This document shows, one piece after another, positions 1 through 9,747 of a stretch of DNA of 64,000 nt (the first letter of the stretch is position 1; each line of letters starts with the position of its first letter). Source of the stretch: Idiomarina sp. A28L (GTDB lineage: Bacteria; Pseudomonadota; Gammaproteobacteria; Enterobacterales; Alteromonadaceae); the NCBI RefSeq assembly GCF_000218785.1, contig NZ_AFPO01000020.1, positions 1 to 64,000 of the forward strand, read 5' to 3'. The notes under the pieces were generated by a model. It had not been told where the DNA came from, searched no databases, and worked only from the letters and a program-made list of their open reading frames with translations. The position numbers and the translations under genes were made by a program.

Positions 1-255
1 GAAGCCCCTGCTGAAGAAACAAAAGCTGTAACTAAACCAGCTGTAAGCAAAGCTGCCGCAGTAAAAAGCGTAGCCTCAGCTGCAATGACGAAAGCAGCAG
101 CAGTGGTAGATTCAAGTAATGAATCAAAAGCGCTTAGCTCTGCTCCAATTGAACGCCGTAGTGAAGTAAAACACTCGGGGCGCTACTCTGGTATCAGTGG
201 CGCTTTAAACAAAGCTGAAGCTGGCCCAGTGCGCTGTTCGCCGCCAAAAGAGTAA
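1..255 (+). CDS. rne: C-terminal fragment, probably ribonuclease E
   Basis: The reading frame is open from the first base and stops at 253-255, giving the last 84 residues of a protein whose start lies outside the window. The visible part is Ala/Lys/Glu/Pro-rich and disordered. It contains SAAMTKAAAV, which resembles the [AS]APMTKA element in the C-terminal tail of gammaproteobacterial RNase E, where PNPase binds in the degradosome. A basic HSGRYSGISGA stretch follows. The RNase E call rests on this tail alone, because no catalytic domain is visible. TolA-like or other Ala/Lys-rich proteins remain possible. A strong terminator follows the stop. Confidence 0.5.
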   Translation, partial: EAPAEETKAVTKPAVSKAAAVKSVASAAMTKAAAVVDSSNESKALSSAPIERRSEVKHSGRYSGISGALNKAEAGPVRCSPPKE

Positions 256-284
256 GCTTGGCGCTTACTTAGGTAAAATATAAA

Positions 285-314
285 AGCCGAGGTTATATAT
301 AACCTCGGCTTTTT
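285..314 (+). terminator. Rho-independent terminator after the 5' partial gene
   Basis: A perfect 26-base palindrome (AGCCGAGGTTATA and its complement, 285-310) is followed by TTTT. It sits 30 bases after the stop at 255 and ends the plus-strand transcript. Confidence 0.85.
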
Positions 315-434
315 ACTACCCGTACCATCCTTGGTTGCAACCATCCATGTTGCAGTTCCCTATAACTGCCAAGCACTAACAAGATCTCAGCAGCCTAACG
401 CAACAGCAAATCCCTGCTGCTAAATTGCGTAATT

Positions 435-794
435 CTATAAAGTGATTTTCTCTCGATTGTCGTTTAACACTTTAACGCCCAACCCGCGTACCTGCAGTAA
501 TTGCTCTACATCAGTAAATTGCCCGAGCTCTTCACGCAACTTAACAATTGCGCGAGCACGCGCCATACCAACTCCACGTAAAGCCGCAGCTAATTCTTCA
601 GCGCTTGCGCGATTGATATTAATCTTTTGAGATTGTGTTTCGCGTTGTTCTTGGGCAAAGCTATACTCGCCCAGCGAATGCACTGAATTCGAATTGTACC
701 CAAAAGTATTATCAACAGATTGAACATCCGCCGCCGCAACTGAAACCAAAAAAGCTCCAGAACAAGCAATAGCGATAAATGATTTTGTAAACAT
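435..794 (-). CDS. ComEA-family helix-hairpin-helix protein
   Basis: This 119-residue protein has a Sec signal peptide (MFTKSFIAIACSGAFLVSVA, cleavage near AAA-D), a short linker and then a C-terminal helix-hairpin-helix domain (about residues 57-119). The domain opens with KININRASAEEL and carries the GVGMARARAIV and VRGLGVKVL hairpins. This is the layout of small periplasmic ComEA proteins, which bind incoming DNA during competence; many gammaproteobacteria have one without a full competence locus nearby. The start has an AGGAG ribosome site. It appears monocistronic, and a hairpin separates it from pyrF. Confidence 0.85.
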   Translation of the reverse strand: MFTKSFIAIACSGAFLVSVAAADVQSVDNTFGYNSNSVHSLGEYSFAQEQRETQSQKININRASAEELAAALRGVGMARARAIVKLREELGQFTDVEQLLQVRGLGVKVLNDNREKITL

Positions 795-809
795 ACAAGC
801 TCCTTAAAT

Positions 810-836
810 AGAAAACGCTACCGTCCTGGTAGCGTT
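810..836 (-). terminator. Terminator of the lapA-lapB-pyrF operon
   Basis: An inverted repeat AACGCTACC/GGTAGCGTT (814-822 and 828-836) has a five-base loop. Read on the minus strand it is followed by TTTTCTATTT, placing a terminator directly after the pyrF stop. Confidence 0.75.
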
Positions 837-864
837 ACTATTATAGAAAGCATCTTACTGATTA

Positions 865-1569
865 CTATGAGGAAATAGCTGATATTTCGTGGTTTATCGC
901 TGAAAGTAATTGGTTAGGCTGGCTATTTTCGCGTATTGGCCGCCCCATCACTAAAAAGTTTGCGCCTGCTTTCACTGCATCACCCGGGCTCATTACCCGC
1001 TTCTGGTCGTGATTATCGCTATTGGTAGGCCGAATACCCGGAGTTACTAATAAAAATTCTGGCCCCAGTGCATTGCGCAATATTGTCGCTTCTTGCGCTG
1101 AGCAAACAACACCAGCTAAACCAGCCCCTTTAGCATTCTGTGCCAATGCCAGAACCTGTTCCGGAAGTGTTCTCGTTACCCCAGTTGCTGCTAGTTGTTC
1201 AGCAGACATGCTAGTAAGCACGGTAACCGCAATTAAGATCGGCGCCTTATCACCATAGGGAATAAGGGCATCACGCGCCGCTAGCATCATTTCCTGGCCG
1301 CCGCTGGCATGCACGTTTACCATCCACACACCTAATTCAGCTGCCGCGGTAACAGCTTTGGCTACCGTATTCGGAATATCATGAAACTTTAAATCTAAGA
1401 AAACGTCAAAATCTCGAGCATGAAGTGCTTGAACTAAATCAGGACCACCCGCAGTAAATAGTTCTTTGCCCACTTTTAAGCGGCATTCGCTCGGATCTAA
1501 ACTATCCACAAATCGAAGTGCATCTGCAGGCTTTGCATAATCTAACGCCACAATAATTGATTTTTTCAT
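865..1569 (-). CDS. pyrF: Orotidine-5'-phosphate decarboxylase
   Basis: This enzyme converts OMP to UMP, the last step of de novo pyrimidine synthesis in the cytosol. The 234-residue length fits the short bacterial group. The N-terminal [12 protein letters not shown] strand carries the first active-site Asp. The catalytic [10 protein letters not shown] (Lys and Asp of the DxKxxD signature) lies near residue 60, and the phosphate-binding TPGIRP and MGRPI segments are near the C-terminus. The start codon shares one base with the lapB stop (TAATG), so the genes are translationally coupled. The lapA-lapB-pyrF order is common in gammaproteobacteria. Confidence 0.97.
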   Translation of the reverse strand: MKKSIIVALDYAKPADALRFVDSLDPSECRLKVGKELFTAGGPDLVQALHARDFDVFLDLKFHDIPNTVAKAVTAAAELGVWMVNVHASGGQEMMLAARDALIPYGDKAPILIAVTVLTSMSAEQLAATGVTRTLPEQVLALAQNAKGAGLAGVVCSAQEATILRNALGPEFLLVTPGIRPTNSDNHDQKRVMSPGDAVKAGANFLVMGRPIRENSQPNQLLSAINHEISAISS

Positions 1570-2726
1570 TATTCCCCGTCAAGGCCTCGTGTTGGTTTGA
1601 TACTTCCCCAAGTTTTGCAGCTTGGGCAATGCCAATAAAGTGTTTTGCTGGCAAAGCCACAATGCCGGCACCTGTGGGTTGAGCGTTGTTTCAGTTGCTC
1701 TGCAACCATTGAACCGAGAAGCATTAGGCTCTTGCGAGCGCGGCCCTCATCTGCAGAAGCAACGTGAAATTGGATTAGTTTGTGGAATGCCTTCATCGTT
1801 GGGCTTTTTTGTAAAGCTGCAAGCATAAACTGCTCTGCCGCCTCAACATCATTTCTGCGGGCAATGATATCACCGAGCATAACCACGGCACTCGCACATG
1901 GGTGCTCGAGCACAATATCGTGCAATAAGGCTACCAACCCCTCAGAATCGTTCATGCCATCGTAGCATTCACGCAGCAGTGGTAATATTTCTGGAATAAA
2001 ATCAGGTTGTTGCTCGGTGATCGGCAATATATAAGCGAGCGCTTTACTGTGCTTCCCTTGCCCTATCCACCAACGCGCTAGTGCAATCCGCGCCCGCACA
2101 CAATTAACATCATGCTTTAAAGCTTTACCATAAAATTTTAATGTTTGTGCTGGCTCTTCTTGCATCTCTGCAAGCTCGCAGTAGAACTGCGCAATGATAA
2201 TCTCAACCGTTTTATCTTTGCGGGAGATTTTAAGGCCAATCCGTATTGCTTTATCCCATTCATGAGTTGCTTCATACAGGGCAAGCAGGCTTTGTAAGCT
2301 TTGTGATTGATAATTGGTATGTTGCTGTAACTCGCTGAACATCTGTTCAGCACGGTCATAAATACCTGCTGAAAGATAATCTTGGCCAAGTTCGTACATA
2401 GCGTGTTGGCGCTCTTCTACAGAAAGCGATGGCCGGGAAATTAGATTTTGGTGAATACGAATAGCGCGGTCTACTTCGCCTCGGCGGCGGAACAACTTGC
2501 CAAGTGTCCAATGGGTTTCTATGGTTTCACTATCAATATCAAGCATATCAATGAACAGATCTACAGCTTTATCGCTTTGTTCAGAAAGTAAAAGATTGAT
2601 ACCGGTTACATAGTTTCGAGAGAATTCTTCCTGTTCTTTGCGCTGCTCAGCACGAACACTATTTCGGCCCATAAACCATCCATAGGCAGCCGCAACAGGT
2701 AAAAGTAGGAACAGCAACTCAAGCAT
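1569..2726 (-). CDS. lapB: Lipopolysaccharide assembly protein B (YciM)
   Basis: LapB is an inner-membrane protein that controls LPS synthesis by directing FtsH degradation of LpxC. The sequence shows one N-terminal transmembrane segment ([19 protein letters not shown]), a series of TPR units over residues 35-340, and a C-terminal rubredoxin-like metal site made of CRHCGF and HCPSCKTWG. The length of 385 matches the family. It starts four bases after lapA ends and its stop overlaps the pyrF start. All three parts of the known architecture are present. Confidence 0.95.
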   Translation of the reverse strand: MLELLFLLLPVAAAYGWFMGRNSVRAEQRKEQEEFSRNYVTGINLLLSEQSDKAVDLFIDMLDIDSETIETHWTLGKLFRRRGEVDRAIRIHQNLISRPSLSVEERQHAMYELGQDYLSAGIYDRAEQMFSELQQHTNYQSQSLQSLLALYEATHEWDKAIRIGLKISRKDKTVEIIIAQFYCELAEMQEEPAQTLKFYGKALKHDVNCVRARIALARWWIGQGKHSKALAYILPITEQQPDFIPEILPLLRECYDGMNDSEGLVALLHDIVLEHPCASAVVMLGDIIARRNDVEAAEQFMLAALQKSPTMKAFHKLIQFHVASADEGRARKSLMLLGSMVAEQLKQRSTHRCRHCGFASKTLYWHCPSCKTWGSIKPTRGLDGE

Positions 2727-2729
2727 TTA

Positions 2730-3020
2730 CTAGCTCACTTTATCGGCGGAGCGTGAATCAACACTCACCTTACTCATTTTGATAATTGCTTTTTTCAATT
2801 TACGGTTTTGGAATTTTAACTTCAGGTAACTAATGCAAACTACACACAGGCCTAAGAGAAAGCCAACAAATAGTGTTGCCGCAATAACCATCGCCATAGA
2901 GGTTTCAGCCCGCATGAATAGCAGATTCACTTCTGCGTCATTGGCGTTGTAACGGCCTAAAATAAAAGCTAAGAAAAATAGAATTAACACGGGTATCAAA
3001 CTTAGTATCAAACGTACCAT
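2730..3020 (-). CDS. lapA: Lipopolysaccharide assembly protein A (DUF1049)
   Basis: This 96-residue inner-membrane protein has two transmembrane helices (about residues 4-23 and 42-66) and a positively charged C-terminal cytoplasmic helix, KLKFQNRKLKKAIIKM. That is the DUF1049/LapA pattern. It works with LapB on LPS assembly and is encoded immediately upstream of it, the usual arrangement. A terminator separates it from ihfB, so a promoter for lapA should lie in 3021-3100. Confidence 0.93.
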   Translation of the reverse strand: MVRLILSLIPVLILFFLAFILGRYNANDAEVNLLFMRAETSMAMVIAATLFVGFLLGLCVVCISYLKLKFQNRKLKKAIIKMSKVSVDSRSADKVS

Positions 3021-3047
3021 AACGTTTCCCTGTGCGATTTTGAAAAG

Positions 3048-3079
3048 AAAAAAGGCACGCTATTATAGCATGCCTTTTT
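3048..3079 (-). terminator. Terminator between ihfB and lapA
   Basis: A long stem (AAAGGCA, one mismatch, GCTAT; loop T; ATAGC, mismatch, TGCCTTT; 3051-3077) is flanked by A-rich sequence on the left and T-rich sequence on the right. It can act in both directions but is placed to stop ihfB transcription. Confidence 0.8.
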
Positions 3080-3104
3080 GCAAAACAGAGTTAAAACCAA
3101 GCAG

Positions 3105-3395
3105 TTAGCCTTGTACTGAATCGTTCACCCGCTCTCGTAGAGCTTTACCAGGCTTAAAGTGCGGTACATATTTACCGCCCAAATCAACCTGGTCACCGGT
3201 TTTCGGGTTACGCCCCACTCGTGGTTTTCGATAATGAAGCGAAAAGCTTCCGAAGCCACGAATTTCGATGCGATCTCCTGCAGCTAGGGTATGCACCATA
3301 ACTTCAAGAATTTCCCGTACGCCGCGCTCTACGTCTTTGGGTTGCAGCTCTGGCTGCTTATTAATCAGTTTTTCAATCAGTTCAGACTTCGTCAT
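3105..3395 (-). CDS. ihfB: Integration host factor subunit beta
   Basis: IHF-beta pairs with IHF-alpha (encoded here at 51864-52169) to bend DNA in recombination, replication and transcription. The 96-residue protein begins [11 protein letters not shown] and has the DNA-binding arm signature with RNPKTGD around residues 62-68 (the proline that intercalates). The cmk-rpsA-ihfB order is the standard gammaproteobacterial one and marks this copy as beta rather than HU. Confidence 0.96.
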   Translation of the reverse strand: MTKSELIEKLINKQPELQPKDVERGVREILEVMVHTLAAGDRIEIRGFGSFSLHYRKPRVGRNPKTGDQVDLGGKYVPHFKPGKALRERVNDSVQG

Positions 3396-3478
3396 AACAG
3401 ATCCTTCATGCTGATAACAAAACAGCCGTCATCACTCAATAGAGAAGATACACAGTACATGTAACTTACTTTCGATTA

Positions 3479-5155
3479 TTAATCGTCAGTTTTAGCTGCT
3501 TTAAATGCTTCTGCCATTGCGCTACTAAACGCAACTTCTTCAGCACTACTGTTCACAGTTTCCATTGCTGCTTTTTCTTCCGCTTCATCTTTCGCTTTAA
3601 TCGAAAGGCTGATTACGCGGTTTTTCCGATCGATACCAACATAACGGGCTTCAATCTCATCACCAACAGAAAGAACAGTAGAAGCATCTTCGATACGCTC
3701 ACGAGCGATATCTGATGCGCGAACATAACCTTCAACACCGTCAGCCAACTTAACAGTAGCGCCTTTAGCGTCAACTTCAGTGATACTACCTTTAACAATA
3801 GCACCCTTCTTGTTCGCTGCAAGGAAGTTATTCACTGGATCTTCTGAAATTTGCTTGATACCAAGTGAAATACGCTCGCGTTCTGCATCAACCTGAAGAA
3901 CTACAGCTTCAACTTCATCGCCTTTCTTGAAGTCACGAACGGCTTCTTCGCCAGTTGCGTTCCAAGAAATATCAGATAAGTGAACTAAGCCATCGATGTT
4001 GCCGTCTAGGCCAATGAAGATACCAAAATCAGTGATTGATTTAATCTTACCACTCACTTTATCACCTTTTTGGAAGCCTTTAGCGAACTCTTCCCAAGGG
4101 TTTGGTTTACATTGTTTAATACCTAGTGAAATCCGACGACGTTCTTCGTCGATTTCTAGAACCATAACTTCCACAACGTCGTCTAAGTTAACAATCTTAG
4201 ATGGGTGAACGTTTTTGTTTGTCCAATCCATTTCAGAAACGTGAACCAAACCTTCAACACCTTCTTGCAGCTCTACGAAACAGCCGTAATCAGTTAGGTT
4301 AGTTACACGGCCAGATAACGTAGAGTTTTCTGGGTAACGTGCAGAAATGTCGCTCCAAGGATCTTCGCCAAGCTGTTTCAAGCCTAATGAAACACGCGTG
4401 CGATCACGATCAAACTTAAGAACTTTACAATTAATTTCATCGCCAACATTCACGATTTCGCTTGGGTGCTTAACACGTTTCCAAGCCATATCAGTGATGT
4501 GAAGTAAACCGTCTACGCCGCCTAAATCTACGAATGCGCCGTAATCAGTAAGGTTCTTAACGATACCTTTAACTTCTTGGCCTTCTTGTAGGTTTTCAAG
4601 TAGCTCATCACGCTCTGCGCTGTTTTCTTTCTCAATAACAGCACGGCGAGAAACAACAACGTTGTTGCGCTTCTGATCGAGCTTAATTACTTTGAATTCT
4701 AAATCGCGGTTTTCTAAGTGAGCAGTATCACGGATTGGGCGTACATCTACCAATGAACCAGGTAAGAACGCACGAACGCCGTTAAGGTCAACTGTGAAGC
4801 CGCCTTTTACTTTGCCACTGATAATACCGATAACAGTTTCTTCATTTTCGTGAGCAGATTCAAGTTGCAACCAAGCTTCAAAACGCTTCGCTTTTTCACG
4901 AGAAAGAATAGTTTCACCGAAGCCATCTTCTACAGCATCTAGCGCCACTTCAACAGTATCGCCAACTGCGATTTCAAGCTCGCCGTCTGCATTCATAAAC
5001 TGTTCAGCTGGAATAGCACTTTCAGATTTCAGGCCGGCGTCAACCAGAACTAACCCTTTTGCAATGGCAACAACAGTACCTTTCACAATCGAACCAGGAC
5101 GGGTTTCTACTTCTTTGAGGCTTTCCTCAAATAGTTGGGCAAAATTTTCAGTCAT
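3479..5155 (-). CDS. rpsA: 30S ribosomal protein S1
   Basis: S1 binds mRNA upstream of the start codon and helps load it on the 30S subunit. The protein has six S1 RNA-binding domains; the repeated [15 protein letters not shown] and GLVHxSDIxW motifs of domains 3-6 are plain. I place the start at 5155, giving [20 protein letters not shown] as in the E. coli protein and a length of 558. An in-frame ATG six codons upstream (5173) would add MKLTKP, which is absent in relatives. About 150 bases of leader lie between cmk and the start; S1 leaders are autoregulatory in E. coli, but I did not fold this one. Confidence 0.97.
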   Translation of the reverse strand: MTENFAQLFEESLKEVETRPGSIVKGTVVAIAKGLVLVDAGLKSESAIPAEQFMNADGELEIAVGDTVEVALDAVEDGFGETILSREKAKRFEAWLQLESAHENEETVIGIISGKVKGGFTVDLNGVRAFLPGSLVDVRPIRDTAHLENRDLEFKVIKLDQKRNNVVVSRRAVIEKENSAERDELLENLQEGQEVKGIVKNLTDYGAFVDLGGVDGLLHITDMAWKRVKHPSEIVNVGDEINCKVLKFDRDRTRVSLGLKQLGEDPWSDISARYPENSTLSGRVTNLTDYGCFVELQEGVEGLVHVSEMDWTNKNVHPSKIVNLDDVVEVMVLEIDEERRRISLGIKQCKPNPWEEFAKGFQKGDKVSGKIKSITDFGIFIGLDGNIDGLVHLSDISWNATGEEAVRDFKKGDEVEAVVLQVDAERERISLGIKQISEDPVNNFLAANKKGAIVKGSITEVDAKGATVKLADGVEGYVRASDIARERIEDASTVLSVGDEIEARYVGIDRKNRVISLSIKAKDEAEEKAAMETVNSSAEEVAFSSAMAEAFKAAKTDD

Positions 5156-5305
5156 AGGTTTAGTTAACTTCATTTATTGGACATCCACCAGAATTCCATC
5201 TCGGCGGGGTTGTTTCACATTATCGGAGCAATCCTTAGCACCGACCCTTGAATGGCAGCACCTCAGCACTACCGCTTCAATTTGAAATTGAGATTTAACC
5301 ACTAA

Positions 5306-6031
5306 TTACTTAGTTGTTAACCGTATGTGCGCGTATTGCAACACCTGCTCAAGCACTTCGTCGATCGACATTGAAGTCGAATCTAGAATTAACGAATCCT
5401 CCGCTGGCGTTAATGGCGCAACAGAGCGATTCATATCTCGATCATCACGATCTTTAATCTCAACGATTAATTCGTTCATATTAGCATCAAAGCCCTTTTC
5501 CTGCAATTGCAGGAAGCGGCGGCGAGCTCTTTCTTCGGCACTTGCCGTAAGGAAAATCTTTGCTTCGGCATCAGGGAACACTACCGTGCCCATATCACGC
5601 CCATCAGCAACAAGCCCAGGTAAATCACGGAACGCTTGTTGACGGCGTAATAGCGCTGCACGCACCGTAGGCAGAGCAGCAATCTTCGAAGCAATGTTAC
5701 CCACTGATTCTGTGCGAATTGTCATGGTGATGTCTTCACCTTCCAAAATCACATGAGTTAAGCCTGTTTCATCATTGGGCACAAACTCAACATCTAAATC
5801 GGTGGCAAGCGCAACTAAGCTCTCTTCATCTTCAGGGCCAAAATCATGATGCATCGCGGCAATGGCTAATACCCGATAAATCGCACCACTATCCAGCAAA
5901 TGCCAGCCTAGCTTCTCCGCCAATAAGCGGCAAAGCGTACCTTTACCGGCTCCACCAGGGCCGTCAATCGTAATTACTGGCGCTTGTTCCTGCGCTACGT
6001 CTTCGGTGGTCGACGGTTCGATATCCGACAT
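5306..6031 (-). CDS. cmk: Cytidylate kinase
   Basis: This enzyme phosphorylates CMP and dCMP with ATP to supply nucleotide precursors. The P-loop [20 protein letters not shown] is at residues 20-39, and the CMP-binding and lid segments include [13 protein letters not shown] and [13 protein letters not shown]. The 241-residue length is slightly above the usual 225-230 because of an N-terminal acidic extension ([18 protein letters not shown]). The gene sits upstream of rpsA as in most gammaproteobacteria. Confidence 0.96.
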   Translation of the reverse strand: MSDIEPSTTEDVAQEQAPVITIDGPGGAGKGTLCRLLAEKLGWHLLDSGAIYRVLAIAAMHHDFGPEDEESLVALATDLDVEFVPNDETGLTHVILEGEDITMTIRTESVGNIASKIAALPTVRAALLRRQQAFRDLPGLVADGRDMGTVVFPDAEAKIFLTASAEERARRRFLQLQEKGFDANMNELIVEIKDRDDRDMNRSVAPLTPAEDSLILDSTSMSIDEVLEQVLQYAHIRLTTK

Positions 6032-6128
6032 GCTTACCCCTTTTGTACGCCCTCTTGCAACATAACGAGCGTAGTTTCAATAAATTATCAGGCGCGCAAA
6101 TTATACAGCGCCTGTAGAAAAATGCACC

Positions 6129-7472
6129 TTAATTGGTGTAATCGATTGCGGAGAAATCAGAAAAGAAGTTGGGGTAGGTTTTTTTACAACACTCAGGATC
6201 AGTGATGGTTACTCCGCAAGGCGCAAAACTTAACAATGAAAAGCACATCGCCATTCGGTGATCATCATAGGTGGCAATCTCGGCATGTTGAAGGCCTTCA
6301 ATACCTTTTGTTGGGGGCGTAATTCGAATCCAATCATCCCCTTCTTCCACAATAGCACCACACTTTTTCAGTTCCGTTGCCATTGCATGTAAACGATCTG
6401 TTTCTTTCAAGCGCCAATTTGCAATATTTCTAATTTCTGTAGCACCTTTTGCAAATAATGCCGAAGTTGCAATTGTCATAGCTGCATCGGGAATGTGGTT
6501 TAGATCAAACACACCACCATGTAAACCATTCTGGCCACTACTTACCGTAATACTACGAGGAGCCCACTGAACTTCCGCACCCATTGCCGCTAACACCTCG
6601 GCAAACGCTTTATCACCCTGCAAGCTATCAATGCCAACACCATAAACTGTAATCGGCCCAACACCAATGGCGCCCGCGGCTAAAAAATATGACGCGGATG
6701 ATGCATCACCTTCTATCCAGTAAACACCAGGAGATTGGTATTGTTGATTGCCTTTGATCACAAATTCACGCTTATTTAACCGCTCAATAGCAACACCAAA
6801 GGAAGCCATCATTGCTACTGTAAGTGCAATATAAGGCTCAGAAACAATAGTTCCGGTAAGCGTAAGGTGAGTATCACCTGCAAGCAACGGTAAGAGCATA
6901 AGCAGTGCGCTAACATATTGGCTCGACATACTGCCATCTATGCTTAGCGAGCCTCCTGGGAGCTGGCCACCATGAATGAGCAATGGCGGGTAACCTTCTG
7001 TTTGCTGATATTCAACATTCCCACCAGCCAAACGCAAAGTATCAACAAGTGGGCCTATCGGCCGTTCATACATGCGAGGTTCACCGGTTAATAAAAATTC
7101 GCCCTCACTAGCGCTCAGAATAGCAGCCAACGGCCGCATTACTGTGCCGGCGTTACCGAGAAATAACGATAACTTATCCGAGGCTTTCGGCAACCCACCT
7201 AAGCCAACCACACTTAGTGTCGTTGCTTCCGCCTCATTGCCCGCTGCCGCGGTATGATTATCCGTTTCGGTGATACCGACACCTAAAGCAACCAGTGCTT
7301 CTCGCATACGGGCTGTATCATCGCTCAAGAGCATATTATCGAGTTGTGTAGTACCCGAAGCTAAAGCCGCTAAAAGTAACGCCCTATTAGCGATGCTCTT
7401 GGAACCAGGAACATGCACGGCGCCCTCAACTCGGGGCCGGTATGCTAACGTTAATGTTTTAGTTTTCGACAT
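6129..7472 (-). CDS. aroA: 3-phosphoshikimate 1-carboxyvinyltransferase (EPSP synthase)
   Basis: AroA transfers the enolpyruvyl group of PEP to shikimate-3-phosphate in aromatic amino-acid synthesis. The 447-residue protein has the substrate-binding VPGSKSIANRALLLAAL near its N-terminus, the class I loop LGNAGTVMRPLA (residues about 104-115), SSQYVSALLM and the RLKETDRL/DHRMAM pair near the C-terminus. The loop keeps the Gly, Thr and Pro of the glyphosate-sensitive form; one neighbouring Ala is Val. The gene starts 19 bases after hisC ends and a 97-base gap precedes cmk. Confidence 0.97.
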   Translation of the reverse strand: MSKTKTLTLAYRPRVEGAVHVPGSKSIANRALLLAALASGTTQLDNMLLSDDTARMREALVALGVGITETDNHTAAAGNEAEATTLSVVGLGGLPKASDKLSLFLGNAGTVMRPLAAILSASEGEFLLTGEPRMYERPIGPLVDTLRLAGGNVEYQQTEGYPPLLIHGGQLPGGSLSIDGSMSSQYVSALLMLLPLLAGDTHLTLTGTIVSEPYIALTVAMMASFGVAIERLNKREFVIKGNQQYQSPGVYWIEGDASSASYFLAAGAIGVGPITVYGVGIDSLQGDKAFAEVLAAMGAEVQWAPRSITVSSGQNGLHGGVFDLNHIPDAAMTIATSALFAKGATEIRNIANWRLKETDRLHAMATELKKCGAIVEEGDDWIRITPPTKGIEGLQHAEIATYDDHRMAMCFSLLSFAPCGVTITDPECCKKTYPNFFSDFSAIDYTN

Positions 7473-7491
7473 AATCTTAAGACAATAGCCC

Positions 7492-8610
7492 TTAACTGCT
7501 TTGGGCTTCAGCCACTATTTCATCATAAGCGCGGTAAAACGCAGCCATTTCTTCAGGCAAACCAATACTTACCCGCAAGTGCTCAGGTAACTCATAGCCT
7601 GCCACTGGGCGAACAATAACGCCTTTAAGCAAAAGCTTTTGATAGACATCTGCCGCGTTACCACCGAAACGAATGGTAATGAAATTGCCGTGCGATGGTA
7701 TGTAACTTAAACCATGTGAATCGCAAAATGCTGTAATTTGAGCCATACCCTCTGCATTTACTTGAATAGAGTGCTGTAAAAAAGCTTCATCTTGCAGTGC
7801 TGCCATGGCTGCCGTTAACGCCAACTCGTTCATATTAAACGGTTGCCGAATGCGATTCATTAAATCTGCTACAGCCGCATTTGATACCGCATAACCTGCA
7901 CGTAAGCCAGCTAAGCCATAAGCTTTCGAAAATGTGCGAGTTACTACTAAGTTTGGATATTCGTTTATCCACGCTAAAGATGGAGCTCTTACTTCACTCG
8001 GTACGTATTCGTAGTAAGCTTCGTCTAGCACTACCAATACATGCTTTGGTACCTGCGCAATGAACTCTTCAAGTGCCTCAGTAGGTAAAAATGTACCCGT
8101 TGGATTATTTGGATTCGCAACAAATATCATTCGTGTTTTATCGGTTACAGCCGCCAGCATGGCGTCAAGGTCGTGGCCATAATCTTTCGCTGGCACTGCA
8201 ACCGGTTTAGCGCCAATAGCCTTTGTTACCAATGGGTACACAACAAATGCATGTTGAGAAAAAATCACTTCATGATGATTTGTTACATAGGTTCGCGCAA
8301 GCAATTCGAGTACATCGTTAGAGCCATTACCAAGGGTTATTTGGTTCGCTTTTACCGCAAACTTTTCAGCAAGCGCTTGTTTCAAATAAAAGCCGTTTGC
8401 ATCTGGGTAACGCGCCAAACCATTAACTTTATTAATCAGCGCTTCTTTCACTAAGCTACTTACGCCAAGTGGGTTCTCGTTTGAGGCTAGCTTTATAATA
8501 TTGCTAATGCCAAGCTCACGCTCAACTTCCTCGATTGGCTTGCCGGCTTGATATGGCTGTAGCTCTCGAATACCGGGTAAGGCTAAACTTGCTGCGTCAA
8601 ATTCTTGCAT
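7492..8610 (-). CDS. hisC: Histidinol-phosphate aminotransferase
   Basis: This is a class I/II PLP-dependent aminotransferase of 372 residues. It shows SNENPLGVS near residue 42, NPNNPTGT, DEAYYEY and the Schiff-base lysine in TRTFSKAYGLAGLRAGY (Lys near residue 228). These fit HisC, which makes L-histidinol phosphate. The gene lies between serC and aroA rather than in a his operon. The same neighbourhood in pseudomonads (serC-pheA-hisC-tyrA/aroA-cmk-rpsA) has been proposed to supply an aromatic-pathway aminotransferase, so dual use on imidazole-acetol phosphate and aromatic keto acids is plausible. No pheA or tyrA is found here. Confidence 0.93.
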   Translation of the reverse strand: MQEFDAASLALPGIRELQPYQAGKPIEEVERELGISNIIKLASNENPLGVSSLVKEALINKVNGLARYPDANGFYLKQALAEKFAVKANQITLGNGSNDVLELLARTYVTNHHEVIFSQHAFVVYPLVTKAIGAKPVAVPAKDYGHDLDAMLAAVTDKTRMIFVANPNNPTGTFLPTEALEEFIAQVPKHVLVVLDEAYYEYVPSEVRAPSLAWINEYPNLVVTRTFSKAYGLAGLRAGYAVSNAAVADLMNRIRQPFNMNELALTAAMAALQDEAFLQHSIQVNAEGMAQITAFCDSHGLSYIPSHGNFITIRFGGNAADVYQKLLLKGVIVRPVAGYELPEHLRVSIGLPEEMAAFYRAYDEIVAEAQSS

Positions 8611-8664
8611 CAGAATCCTCTTTCTTGTTTTATTTTTTATTGATGTTGCTGCACACCATTCAGT

Positions 8665-9747
8665 TTATCGATGTGCTTTTTCAAACCGCGTCATGAAATC
8701 TACCAATGCGTGCGCACCTTCTAACGGCATAGCGTTATACATACTCGCGCGCATACCGCCTACAAAACGATGCCCTTTCAAAGAAAGTAAGCCTTCCGCT
8801 TTCGCTTGCTGCAAAAACAGATTATCGAGATTGCTATCCACTAGCTGAAAGGGAATATTCATTCGAGAACGGTTTTGTGCCGCTATAGTATTTCGATAAA
8901 ATTTTGAGTTATCAACACATTCATACAATAACGATGATTTTGCGGCATTTAGTTCAGCCATGGCAGGTAAACCACCCTGCGCTTTTACCCATTTGAAAAC
9001 TTCGGCAGCTAAGTACCACGCGAAAGTATTCGGGGTGTTGTACATCGAGTGTTGCTCTGCTTGTACTTTGTAGTTCATCACCGTACACACACGATTTTGC
9101 TGCGTTTCGAGCAGATCATTACGAATAATCACTACAGAAAGACCAGAAGGCCCTATATTCTTCTGAGCACCTGCGTAAATGATACCAAACTTAGTAACAT
9201 CAATTGGCTCGGATAAGATAACCGACGACATATCTGCAACAAGAGGCACGCCAACTTCAGGCACTTCATGTAAGGCAATACCATCAACGGTTTCATTTGG
9301 GCAGTAATGCAGATAGGCCGCATTTTTCGAAAGCGCCCACGCGTTTATCGGTGGAATCGCTTTTCCCTCAGGAGTTTCAACAACTTTGGCTACTTCATTC
9401 ACCTCAGCAACGTATTTACGCGCTTCAATAATTGCGATATCCGACCAAACACCCGTATTTAGATAATCAACGGTAGCATTCGGCCCGGCTATATTCTGCG
9501 GTACCGATGAAAATTGCGCTCGGCCACCACCATGCATAAATAACACACTGTAGTTATCTGGAATTGCCATCAAATCACGAAGATCTTGTTCTGCTTCCTC
9601 GGTCATTTGAATGTAGATTGGATCTCGGTGGCTAATTTCCATTACCGAAATACCCAGGCCTTGCCAATCCAGTAGCTCGTTTTGCGCCTTCTTTAAAACT
9701 GAGGCCGGCAACATTGCCGGCCCCGCTGAAAAGTTATAGATCATCAC
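8665..9747 (-). CDS. serC: Phosphoserine aminotransferase
   Basis: SerC converts 3-phosphohydroxypyruvate to phosphoserine, and also acts in pyridoxal phosphate synthesis. The 360-residue protein begins with the typical [12 protein letters not shown] and SVMEISHRD. It carries [15 protein letters not shown] and the PLP lysine in [13 protein letters not shown] near residue 198. The start lies inside the last codons of gyrA (overlap of 11-14 bases, depending on which of two adjacent ATGs is used), with a GGAG site in gyrA sequence. This suggests translational coupling. Confidence 0.96.
   Translation of the reverse strand: MMIYNFSAGPAMLPASVLKKAQNELLDWQGLGISVMEISHRDPIYIQMTEEAEQDLRDLMAIPDNYSVLFMHGGGRAQFSSVPQNIAGPNATVDYLNTGVWSDIAIIEARKYVAEVNEVAKVVETPEGKAIPPINAWALSKNAAYLHYCPNETVDGIALHEVPEVGVPLVADMSSVILSEPIDVTKFGIIYAGAQKNIGPSGLSVVIIRNDLLETQQNRVCTVMNYKVQAEQHSMYNTPNTFAWYLAAEVFKWVKAQGGLPAMAELNAAKSSLLYECVDNSKFYRNTIAAQNRSRMNIPFQLVDSNLDNLFLQQAKAEGLLSLKGHRFVGGMRASMYNAMPLEGAHALVDFMTRFEKAHR

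Noticed and set aside
6089-6114. CAGGCGC/GCGCCTG hairpin between aroA and cmk as a terminator
   Set aside because: No U-tract follows on the minus strand; it may be a minor pause or part of a promoter with TATAAT inside the loop, but support is weak.
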